From contig DGYA01000059.1 in the NCBI GenBank assembly GCA_002396505.1, positions 1 to 9,411 on the forward strand: a stretch of DNA of 9,411 nucleotides, given 5' to 3'. This DNA comes from Cyanobacteria bacterium UBA5018. Lineage in GTDB: Bacteria > Cyanobacteriota > Cyanobacteriia > PCC-6307 > Cyanobiaceae. This document shows positions 1-4,422 of the stretch, piece after piece (position 1 is the stretch's first letter; each line of letters starts with the position of its first letter). The notes beneath the pieces were generated by a model. It saw only the letters and a program-made list of their open reading frames with translations, searched no databases and had not been told where the DNA came from. Made by a program: the position numbers and the translations under genes.

Positions 1-2
1 GC

Positions 3-209
3 GATCCGGCGAACACGCAGTGGCAAGTTGATGTGGCCGTATCCTGCGGAAAGCTTGGGAGCCTTAATTCAATTCTATTGATTAAGGAGCGGCAAGAGTA
101 TCTTTCCAGAGGCCTCATGCTACTCACTGAACTGAAGCAGGCAGGCAAGATGCATGCCAATCAGGATTGGACAGACTGGTTTAAAAACGCACTGAGTTCT
201 CTGAAATAA
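3..209 (+). CDS. C-terminal fragment of a TPR-repeat protein (5' end outside window)
   Basis: The frame is open from the left edge to a TAA at 207-209 and gives 68 residues. It begins DPANTQWQVDVAVSCGKLG, which matches the recurring unit of large bacterial tetratricopeptide proteins (consensus near DPGNxxWQRDLSVSxxKLGD, from memory). It ends with a tail of the kind that often closes such proteins (LLTELKQAGKMHANQDWTDWF). Families with this repeat commonly carry an N-terminal STAND/NB-ARC ATPase, caspase-like or TIR domain and act as sensors or effectors. That part lies outside the window, so the function cannot be called. Base composition is AT-richer than the core genes to the right, in keeping with an accessory region. 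The TPR family call is fairly secure; a defence role is only a possibility. Confidence 0.7.
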   Translation, partial: DPANTQWQVDVAVSCGKLGSLNSILLIKERQEYLSRGLMLLTELKQAGKMHANQDWTDWFKNALSSLK

Positions 210-259
210 TTCGCGTAAACCTCGAAGTATCGCCAAAAGACCTCCGTACAAGCCCTTCG

Positions 260-444
260 AGTGGACAGGAGGCCACCATCAGCTTTCGGCTGCGCCACCC
301 CAAGCTCCTTGCTAGCCCAAAGGCGCCATACCGCTTAAACAGCAAAAACCCCACCGGGGCGGGACTGGTCGATCACATAGGCGGCCACATCGGCGTTTTT
401 GCTGTTGGTTACCTGGTAGGCAACGGCGGCTTCAGGAGCATCGG
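260..444. repeat. Degenerate direct repeat of bases 1236-1860 with four deletions
   Basis: By eye, 260-312 aligns with 1236-1285, 311-340 with 1574-1603, 364-391 with 1705-1732, 392-437 with 1775-1820, and 438-444 with 1854-1860, all in the same order and orientation. Retained blocks are nearly identical: one mismatch in 30, one in 28, two in 46, and a 27-base run at 404-430 identical to 1787-1813. The first block is the most diverged. Relative to the right copy the left copy lacks about 290 bases (1284-1573), about 75 bases around the terminator, exactly 42 bases (1733-1774) and exactly 33 bases (1821-1853). The first junction has a short TGC microhomology. The copy covers the 3' end of the small orphan gene, its palindrome and the 3' part of the cytochrome c6 gene. 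Confidence 0.85.
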
Positions 445-466
445 TACAGTGTGCACAAATCCACAC
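335..466 (-). pseudogene. Shrunken cytochrome c6 copy, still an open frame
   Basis: On the minus strand the degenerate repeat keeps an open frame from after a TAG at 481-479 to a TAA at 337-335. The only plausible start is a GTG at 466, with no ribosome binding site seen. From DAPEAAVAYQVTN to DVAAYVIDQS it matches the intact cytochrome c6 at 1688-2041. It lacks residues 64-74 and 90-103 of that protein, both removed in frame, and ends RPGGVFAV by reading into the decayed terminator palindrome. The second deletion removes the axial methionine (M90). The N-terminal piece reads WICAHCT, where a c-type heme site would need CxxCH; the histidine is a threonine. It cannot bind heme in the usual c6 manner and has no signal peptide. 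It is most likely a relic, although the preserved frame is curious. Confidence 0.6.
449..466. promoter_or_regulatory. Inverted repeat upstream of mntA
   Basis: TGTGCACA (450-457) is a perfect 8-base palindrome, and GTGTG at 449-453 can pair with CACAC at 462-466. It lies about 40 bases before the mntA start, where an autoregulatory operator could sit. No matching copy was seen elsewhere in the window, and short palindromes arise by chance, so this is only a candidate. Confidence 0.2.
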
Positions 467-491
467 AGGCTTGTTCAGCTATGATAAGAGG

Positions 492-499
492 GGAGGTGA
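492..499 (+). promoter_or_regulatory. Strong Shine-Dalgarno site of mntA
   Basis: GGAGGTGA ends three bases before the ATG at 503 (GGAGG core six bases before it). It fixes the start codon. The core genes to the right mostly lack such a clear site, so this supports foreign or plasmid-like origin for the gene. Confidence 0.7.
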
Positions 500-502
500 A
501 CC

Positions 503-811
503 ATGATCAATGTTCTAGAGAATCAAAAAGGGGCAATTGCCAAACTGTGTCGCAAGTACAATGTAGAAAGGCTATTTGCGTTTGGATCGGCAATTCGTGA
601 CGATTACCGACCGGGAGAAAGCGATGTGGACCTACTTGTCGAATTTGCGCCGATTGGTGGACACGCTAAATTTCATGCATATTTTGAGATGCTGGACGAA
701 CTGCAACAACTTCTTGGATCAAAAGTTGATCTGGTCATGGGCGGAGCTGTACGCAATGAAGTAATTGCTCTCGAAATAGAGAAAACAAAGAGGATAATTT
801 ATGCCTCGTGA
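503..811 (+). CDS. mntA: MntA-like minimal nucleotidyltransferase (HEPN/MNT antitoxin)
   Basis: This 102-residue protein belongs to the minimal nucleotidyltransferase (MNT) superfamily. GS at 28-29 is followed by SDVDLLVEF at 40-48, giving the two metal-binding aspartates D41 and D43. A third acidic position is D76 in KVDLV. Length is normal for the family and all catalytic residues are present. Established knowledge: MntA antitoxins neutralise a HEPN ribonuclease toxin (HepT) encoded next to them by adenylylating a tyrosine near its active site. Here the HEPN partner is reduced to a 13-codon stub starting at 801, which overlaps the mntA 3' end in the usual operon fashion, so mntA is an orphan antitoxin. 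The start at 503 is set by the strong ribosome binding site. Codon use is AT-richer than that of hemE or aroA, suggesting acquisition. Present activity or role is unknown. Confidence 0.85.
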   Translation: MINVLENQKGAIAKLCRKYNVERLFAFGSAIRDDYRPGESDVDLLVEFAPIGGHAKFHAYFEMLDELQQLLGSKVDLVMGGAVRNEVIALEIEKTKRIIYAS

Positions 812-842
812 TATCTCCGCCTACATCAACGATTCTGCGTGA
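801..842 (+). pseudogene. N-terminal stub of the HEPN toxin partner (HepT/DUF86)
   Basis: ATG at 801, overlapping the last 11 bases of mntA, opens MPRDISAYINDSA and stops at 840-842. The first ten residues fit the usual start of DUF86/HEPN toxins (M-x-RD-I-x-AYL-x-DI, from memory). The overlap with mntA is the arrangement expected of an MNT-HEPN pair. The match ends at about GATTCTG (831-837), beyond which a HigB-like sequence takes over in another frame. The RX4-6H nuclease motif and the whole helical body are gone, so no toxin can be made. The match is short; the call rests on position as much as on sequence. Confidence 0.55.
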
Positions 843-1026
843 CCGGGTAGCCAAAGCTCACATTGACATTCGGATCAGACGTCTGTCCCTAGGCAACCCA
901 GGCGATGTTCGCCCCGCAGGAGAGGGCGTATCAGAGCTGCGAATTCATTACGGTCCCGGCTATCGGATCTATTTCACAAAACAAGGAGATGCAGTAGTCA
1001 TCCTTGTCTCTAGGAGACTCCAATGA
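808..1026 (+). pseudogene. HigB/RelE-family toxin fragment missing both ends
   Basis: The open frame starts with a GTG at 808 that overlaps the mntA stop. Its first nine codons read the HEPN stub out of frame. From LRDRVAKAHIDIRIRRLSLG onward it matches the middle of HigB-type (addiction module killer, RelE/ParE fold) toxins. GNPGDVRPAGEGVSELRI and HYGPGYRIYF are the family's best conserved blocks. Family members are about 95-105 residues (from memory); about 20 N-terminal residues (the first strand and helix) are missing. The usual CGGDKxTQ-type C-terminal stretch after VVIL is replaced by VSRRLQ and a stop. Loss of the C-terminal catalytic part makes toxicity unlikely. The stop overlaps the antitoxin start as ATGA, the original operon coupling. 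It could be annotated as a short gene but is best read as a decayed toxin. Confidence 0.7.
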
Positions 1027-1202
1027 CAAAAACGACCACAACTATCTGGGACCCAGCCATACACCTCGCGACCGCCGATGATGTCGCGGCTTATCTGGAA
1101 GCTGCTCTTCAGGATGGAGATCCTCAGCTTGTAGCCGCTGCACTAGTAGATATTGAAGGTTATCTCGGCGCTCGGTTTGCAACTGCATGTCAGCGCTACT
1201 GA
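1023..1202 (+). pseudogene. HigA-family antitoxin remnant lacking the helix-turn-helix
   Basis: The ATG at 1023 overlaps the preceding stop (ATGA). The 59 codons read MTKTTTTIWDPAIHLATADD, then VAAYLEAALQDGDPQLVAAALVDI. This is the N-terminal half of HigA-type antidotes (WDxAxxLxTxEDxxAYLxAALEDGDPxLxxAALGDIARA, from memory). The family then continues with a DNA-binding helix-turn-helix, for about 95-100 residues in all. Here the sequence leaves the family after residue 44 (EGYLGARFATACQRY) and stops. Without that domain it cannot repress its operon in the normal way. Together with the broken toxin upstream it forms a dead higBA pair. Confidence 0.65.
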
Positions 1203-1385
1203 CAAGGCGAAGATGGCTGTTTGACCGGCCTCTCAAGTGGACAGGCCACCATTGCCTCTCTGTTTCGCCACCCCAAGCCCCTTGCCTGCCACTCCCCACC
1301 CTGCCACCTTCCCTTACCCCCAGCCACCGCCGCATTCCGACAGATGGCATGCTGCACCTACAAACCATTTCCCACCACCGCCGCG

Positions 1386-1601
1386 ATGACCAGCACCCCA
1401 GAACTGATTGGCCCTGAGCTGATTGCCAGCCTGGTGGCGGCCTCCCATGAGTTTGATGCCAGTGGCAAGGATGCAGAGCGCAATTGCTGGATGGCGGTGC
1501 ATCGCCATGTGCATGGGGTGCTGCCTTCTGAATACGACATCCGCGACGTGCCAGAAGAGCTCTATCTGGCGGTGCTAGCCCAAAGGCGCCATAACGCTTA
1601 A
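1386..1601 (+). CDS. Small orphan protein, 71 residues, function unknown
   Basis: From the ATG at 1386 the frame gives MTSTPELIGPELIASLVAAS, and ends ELYLAVLAQRRHNA. It is soluble, without membrane segment or signal peptide, acidic in its first half and probably helical. The style of the protein (a helix, then HVHGVLPSEYDIRDVPEELY) recalls short conserved hypothetical proteins of marine Synechococcus, but I do not recognise a named family. The frame is open further upstream (an ATG at 1347 and others), but the upstream residues are low-complexity proline/histidine-rich, so 1386 is preferred. It converges on cytochrome c6, with the palindrome 1611-1630 between. The last ten codons are duplicated at 311-337. 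Confidence 0.6.
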   Translation: MTSTPELIGPELIASLVAASHEFDASGKDAERNCWMAVHRHVHGVLPSEYDIRDVPEELYLAVLAQRRHNA

Positions 1602-1630
1602 ACAACAAAAAACCCCGCCGCGGCGGGGTT
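1601..1630 (-). terminator. Rho-independent terminator of cytochrome c6
   Basis: AACCCCGCCGCGGCGGGGTT (1611-1630) is a perfect 20-base palindrome. On the minus strand it is followed by a U-rich tract (complement of AACAACAAAAA at 1602-1612), the form of an intrinsic terminator for the cytochrome c6 gene that ends at 1688. On the plus strand the downstream bases (GCGATTG) are not T-rich, so termination of the convergent orphan gene is less certain. The copy at about 341-360 has lost perfect symmetry. Confidence 0.75.
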
Positions 1631-1649
1631 GCGATTGAATTGAATTGGT

Positions 1650-1679
1650 CACTGATACCAGTGGGGGGCGAGGCCCCCC
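1650..1679. other. Two short adjacent hairpins 3' of cytochrome c6
   Basis: CACTG-ATAC-CAGTG (1650-1663) and GGGGGGC-GAG-GCCCCCC (1663-1679) lie between the cytochrome c6 stop and its terminator. On the minus-strand transcript they would form stacked stem-loops in the 3' untranslated region. They lack a T-tract; a role in RNA stability is conjecture. Confidence 0.4.
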
Positions 1680-1687
1680 GGCTTGGC

Positions 1688-2041
1688 TCACCAGCCCTTG
1701 TTGGACTGGTCAATCACATAGGCGGCCACATCTTCGATGTCACCGGCGCTCAGCTTGCCCCCGAAGGCGGGCATGGCGTTTTTGCCGTTGGTTACCTGGT
1801 AGGCAACGGCGGCCTCAGGACCAGCCTCGTAGTTGGCCAGATAGGCCTTGAGCGCATCGGCCTTGAGGGTGCGCTCGGCATTCACCACATTGCCGCCACC
1901 CATGTGGCAGGCGGCGCAGTTGGCGGAAAAAATCTGACCGCCGTGGGCGGCGTCAGCAGCGAAGCTCGGAGCTGCACCCAGCACCAAAGCCAGGCAGAGA
2001 GCGAGCAGAGAGAAAAGACGGCGCATGGTAAGGCGCTTCAT
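1688..2041 (-). CDS. petJ: Cytochrome c6 precursor
   Basis: This is a soluble class I c-type cytochrome of the thylakoid lumen/periplasm. Cytochrome c6 carries electrons from cytochrome b6f to photosystem I (in place of plastocyanin) or to the terminal oxidase. The 117-residue precursor has a basic start, a hydrophobic core (LFSLLALCLALVLGAA) and a probable cleavage after PSFA (residue 28), leaving about 89 residues, the normal c6 size. CAACH at 42-46 binds heme, and M90 in NAMPAFGGKL is the axial methionine. The end DVAAYVIDQSNKGW is typical of c6. The ATG at 2041 is used; MRRLF at 2026 is an alternative start. The gene ends at a strong terminator and is followed on the same strand by a convergent small orphan gene. 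A 3' part is duplicated at 364-444. Related c6-like paralogues exist in cyanobacteria, so the exact subtype is not certain. Confidence 0.9.
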   Translation of the reverse strand: MKRLTMRRLFSLLALCLALVLGAAPSFAADAAHGGQIFSANCAACHMGGGNVVNAERTLKADALKAYLANYEAGPEAAVAYQVTNGKNAMPAFGGKLSAGDIEDVAAYVIDQSNKGW

Positions 2042-2167
2042 AGCAGGTGCAACGGCTCAAAAATAGGTCTTCTTAGGCCCGGTTGCGATCCAGCAAGCCC
2101 AGGTTCGCAACATTTGCCACACAACTCCATATGCCTTGTGGCTGGCGGCCGGGAAAACGGGCAAGCC
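2042..2167 (-). promoter_or_regulatory. Intergenic region upstream of cytochrome c6
   Basis: These 126 bases separate the epimerase stop from the cytochrome c6 start and should hold its promoter, because the region is too long for simple read-through coupling. On the minus strand a TATTTT (about 2063-2058) lies some 17 bases before the start codon and could serve as a -10 box. No good -35 box was found at the right distance. Confidence 0.3.
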
Positions 2168-3193
2168 TCAGCACTGCGGCCTGGGGATGCGACCCCGCTG
2201 GGGTAGGCCCGCATCCGCCAACACGGCCTCCAGGCTGGCTGCGTGGCTCACCAGGCCAAACCGCTCCGGTGGACTCACCGGCTCGTGGATGAAGTGCCGC
2301 TGCCGAATCGAAAACCGATCCCAGGCATTCACCTCAATCGGCAGCCAGCGGATCAACCGTTCAATCAACCAGCCGCTCAAATCCACGCCAAACGGCGGTC
2401 GCCACACCCGCCGCCAGCGGCACAGCTTGGCCACCGTGGCATTCACACTGATCGGCGCCTGGCCCAACACCAGCCGCCTTACCGCCGCTTGATTTGGTTC
2501 CGGATTGGGCCGATGCGGCTGGGTGGCCAGATGCACGCAAACCTGGGCGATGTCGGCGGCGTGGATGAAGTGGAAGCTGGCATCGGTGCGCAGCCACCTG
2601 GCCAGCCACAGCCAGCGGCTGCCCTCCGCCAGCCCTGCGGTGAGGTAACTGGTGGGATACGGGCCGCTGCCATCCACCCGGCCACCGAACACCAGCGTGG
2701 GAAAAACCGCCACGATCCGCTCCGCCAGCGGGTGCCGCTCCAGCTGTTGCAGGCAGAGGGCCTTGGTTTGGATGTATTCGGTGCCGTATTCAGCCGCCTC
2801 CGGCAGCAGCTGCAATTGCCGATCCAAAATGCTTGCGGTGGAGAAGTAGATCACCTGCTCCAACACCGCTGGATCGGTGGCCGCCAGCATTTCCTTCACC
2901 GCCACCACATTCACCTGCTGGGCCCTTTCCGGATCCCCCCAGGCGGTGGCGGTGTGGATGATCCTTTGGGCGCTGGCGATCTGCTGGCGGTGGGGCTCCA
3001 CCTGGCGCAGGTCGCCCACCAACAATTCAATGCGCGGATCATCGGCAGGCACGGCCGTGAGTTTGGCCGGATCCCGCAACCACAGCAACAGCTGGGCATC
3101 GCTATGGCGATACAACAAGCTGGCGATGTGCTGGCCCACGCAACCGCTGGCGCCAGTAATCAAAATCCGCTGCCGCCCAGGCGCCCGGGCCAT
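2168..3193 (-). CDS. NAD(P)-dependent epimerase/dehydratase-like protein (extended SDR)
   Basis: The 341-residue protein has an extended short-chain dehydrogenase/reductase fold. The N-terminal Rossmann motif is ILITGASGCVGQ (10-21, GxxGxxG type), with D61 in GDLRQ. It has the HTATAWGDP stretch after strand 4 (80-88), YFSTASI at 116-122, and a catalytic-type Y140-x-x-x-K144. It uses NAD(H) or NADP(H) to act on a sugar nucleotide, sterol- or flavonoid-like alcohol or similar; the substrate cannot be read from the sequence. The ATG at 3193 overlaps the last base of the hemE stop (TGATG), implying translational coupling. A TTG one codon upstream is the alternative. The C-terminal third (RWRRVWRPPFGVDLSGWLIERLIRWLP) is arginine- and tryptophan-rich and may contact a hydrophobic substrate or membrane. 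Proximity to hemE might suggest pigment metabolism, but that is inference. Confidence 0.8.
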   Translation of the reverse strand: MARAPGRQRILITGASGCVGQHIASLLYRHSDAQLLLWLRDPAKLTAVPADDPRIELLVGDLRQVEPHRQQIASAQRIIHTATAWGDPERAQQVNVVAVKEMLAATDPAVLEQVIYFSTASILDRQLQLLPEAAEYGTEYIQTKALCLQQLERHPLAERIVAVFPTLVFGGRVDGSGPYPTSYLTAGLAEGSRWLWLARWLRTDASFHFIHAADIAQVCVHLATQPHRPNPEPNQAAVRRLVLGQAPISVNATVAKLCRWRRVWRPPFGVDLSGWLIERLIRWLPIEVNAWDRFSIRQRHFIHEPVSPPERFGLVSHAASLEAVLADAGLPQRGRIPRPQC

Positions 3194-4251
3194 CAAACGG
3201 CGGCTCCCAGCAGCTCATTCACCGCCTTGCCCGTCTCAAAAAACACCCGGGCGTTCTCCTCTGGCGTGCCCGGCAGGATGCCATGGCCCAGGTTGAGGAT
3301 GTGCTTGCGGCCCCTGGCCTTGCGCACCGTATCCACAATCCGCTCGCGAATCGCCTCCGGGGTGCCAAACAACAAACCCGGATCCACGTTGCCCTGCACC
3401 CCCACGTGCTCGGGCAGCCGCGCGATGCCCTCCGCCATGTCCACAGTCCAATCCAGCGAGATGAAATCCACGCCAGTGCCGCCCATCCGCTCCAGCACCC
3501 CGGCACTGCCAGAGATATAGAGAATAAGCGGCGTATCCGGGTGGGTTTCCTTCACCTGGTCGATCACACGCTTTTGATAGGGGGCCGCGAATACGTCGTA
3601 GTCGCAGGGGCTCAACTGGCCGGCCCAGGAATCAAACAGCTGCACCACCTGGGCGCCGCTATCAATTTGATAGCGCACATAGGTGGCGATCGAATCGGCC
3701 AGGTGCCCCAGCAACTGATGCAGCAGCGCCGGCTCCCGGAAGGCCATCTGCTTGATCACCGAATAGGTCTTGGAGCTTTTGCCCTCCACCGCATAGGCGG
3801 CCAGGGTCCAGGGGGCACCCACAAAACCGAGCACGGCGGCTGCATTGCCCACATCCTGGCGCAAACGGCCCAGCACCTCGCCCACGAAGGGCAGCGCCTC
3901 GGCCGGATTGAGAGGCCTCAGGGCATCCACCTGGGCCTGGCTGCGGATGGCGGCCTCAATGATTGGCCCCTTGCTCTCGACGATGTCGAAGTCGATCCCC
4001 AGACCCGGCAGGAGCGTGAGGATGTCGGAGAACAGGATCACGCCATCGGGTTGGAAGGCGCGGAAGGGCTGCATCGAAATCTCATAGGAGAGATCGGCGT
4101 TTTCGGATCGCTCGCGAAAACCGGGGTGGCGATCGCGCAGGTCGCGATACACCTTCATGTAGCGGCCCGCCTGGCGCATCATCCACACCGGAGGCCGCTC
4201 CACCTGCTCCCCTCGGGCAGCGCGCAGCAGCAGGGGCAGGGACTCGGCCAT
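3193..4251 (-). CDS. hemE: Uroporphyrinogen decarboxylase
   Basis: HemE removes the four acetate carboxyl groups of uroporphyrinogen III to give coproporphyrinogen III, the step shared by heme, chlorophyll and bilin synthesis; it acts in the cytosol and needs no cofactor. The 352-residue protein has the family signatures PPVWMMRQAGRYM (22-34; R26 and R30 contact substrate carboxylates), GVILFSDILT (D76, the key catalytic aspartate), Y153 in LAAYAVEG, S208 in DSWAGQLSP and H323 in LNLGHGILPGTP. Length is normal and no residue is missing. The ATG at 4251 (MAESLPLLLRAARG) is preferred because homologues begin there; an in-frame ATG at 4263 adds four residues. It is divergent from aroA, and its stop overlaps the epimerase start, so the two form an operon. 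It contains the only GCGATCGC (HIP1) site I found (4129-4136). Confidence 0.97.
   Translation of the reverse strand: MAESLPLLLRAARGEQVERPPVWMMRQAGRYMKVYRDLRDRHPGFRERSENADLSYEISMQPFRAFQPDGVILFSDILTLLPGLGIDFDIVESKGPIIEAAIRSQAQVDALRPLNPAEALPFVGEVLGRLRQDVGNAAAVLGFVGAPWTLAAYAVEGKSSKTYSVIKQMAFREPALLHQLLGHLADSIATYVRYQIDSGAQVVQLFDSWAGQLSPCDYDVFAAPYQKRVIDQVKETHPDTPLILYISGSAGVLERMGGTGVDFISLDWTVDMAEGIARLPEHVGVQGNVDPGLLFGTPEAIRERIVDTVRKARGRKHILNLGHGILPGTPEENARVFFETGKAVNELLGAAV
4129..4136. repeat. HIP1 octamer GCGATCGC
   Basis: GCGATCGC is the highly iterated palindrome that is over-represented in many cyanobacterial genomes. It lies inside hemE. Only one full copy was seen in 9.4 kb, so this strain is probably not HIP1-rich. 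It weakly supports a cyanobacterial source. Confidence 0.5.
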
Positions 4252-4422
4252 GGGGCGGCACATAACAGCAATTTGGCAACCTAGCTGAGCTCCCCTGAAC
4301 TTCCCGGGGTGGCTGTCATCCTTCGCAGGATCCCGGTTCGCGGGCTGCCGGTTCGCGGGATCAGGTTCGCGGGATCAGAGCATTGGCACTCCATAGGATC
4401 GAGCCCCCTCCCCCTCGGGCCG
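4252..4422. promoter_or_regulatory. Divergent hemE-aroA control region
   Basis: These 171 bases separate the start of hemE from the chosen start of aroA and must contain both promoters. The minus-strand leader of hemE has a possible TAGGTT -10 box about 25 bases from the start. For aroA no clear pair of boxes was found. The region also holds the 15-base tandem repeat. The aroA frame is open back to a GTG at 4309, but the extra 38 residues (repetitive VRGLPVRGIRF) do not look like protein. Confidence 0.5.
4333..4376 (+). repeat. Tandem 14-15-bp repeat upstream of aroA
   Basis: CCGGTTCGCGGGCTG (4333-4347), CCGGTTCGCGGGATC (4348-4362) and AGGTTCGCGGGATC (4363-4376) are consecutive units sharing GGTTCGCGGG. 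A degenerate unit CCTTCGCAGGATC precedes them (4320-4332). Each unit also holds a short CGCG core. It lies about 45-90 bases before aroA and could be a slippage product or a tandem binding site. Confidence 0.8.

Larger units (their letters stand above)
210..502. other. Gene-poor spacer holding a shrunken copy of the cytochrome c6 locus
   Basis: These 293 bases between the TPR gene and mntA contain no convincing intact gene. Bases 210-259 show nothing recognisable. Bases 260-444 are a deletion-riddled copy of 1236-1860, described separately. Bases 445-502 hold an 8-bp palindrome and the ribosome binding site of the nucleotidyltransferase gene. Confidence 0.7.

Noticed and set aside
480..485. 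TATGAT as -10 box for mntA
   Set aside because: The transcript would start at or inside the ribosome binding site, and there is no -35 match 16-18 bases upstream.
1..1235. CRISPR array, tRNA or insertion-sequence ends in the accessory region
   Set aside because: I saw no regularly spaced repeats, no cloverleaf-like sequence and no transposase or terminal inverted repeats; the only repeats are the cytochrome-locus duplication.
1221..1601. Longer version of the small orphan protein (126 codons)
   Set aside because: The extra N-terminal residues are Pro/His/Cys-rich and overlap the duplicated non-coding block at 1236-1285; the sensible start is 1386.
1042..1713. Long minus-strand open frame of 223 codons over the hig remnant and orphan gene
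   Set aside because: It runs antisense to three better supported features, and its translation is rich in Arg, Pro, Ser and Trp without any family motif, typical of a shadow of GC-rich DNA.
2243..3520. 425-codon plus-strand open frame opposite the epimerase and hemE
   Set aside because: It is antisense to two clear enzymes, and the product is a low-complexity His/Gln/Pro/Arg string. It is a GC-skew shadow.
3283..4284. 333-codon plus-strand open frame opposite hemE
   Set aside because: It is the antisense frame of a highly conserved enzyme, rich in His, Gly and Gln, with no recognisable domain.
4309..4422. 38-codon N-terminal extension of AroA from a GTG at 4309
   Set aside because: It translates the tandem repeat (VRGLPVRGIRF) and has no counterpart in EPSP synthases; cyanobacterial AroA needs no such leader.
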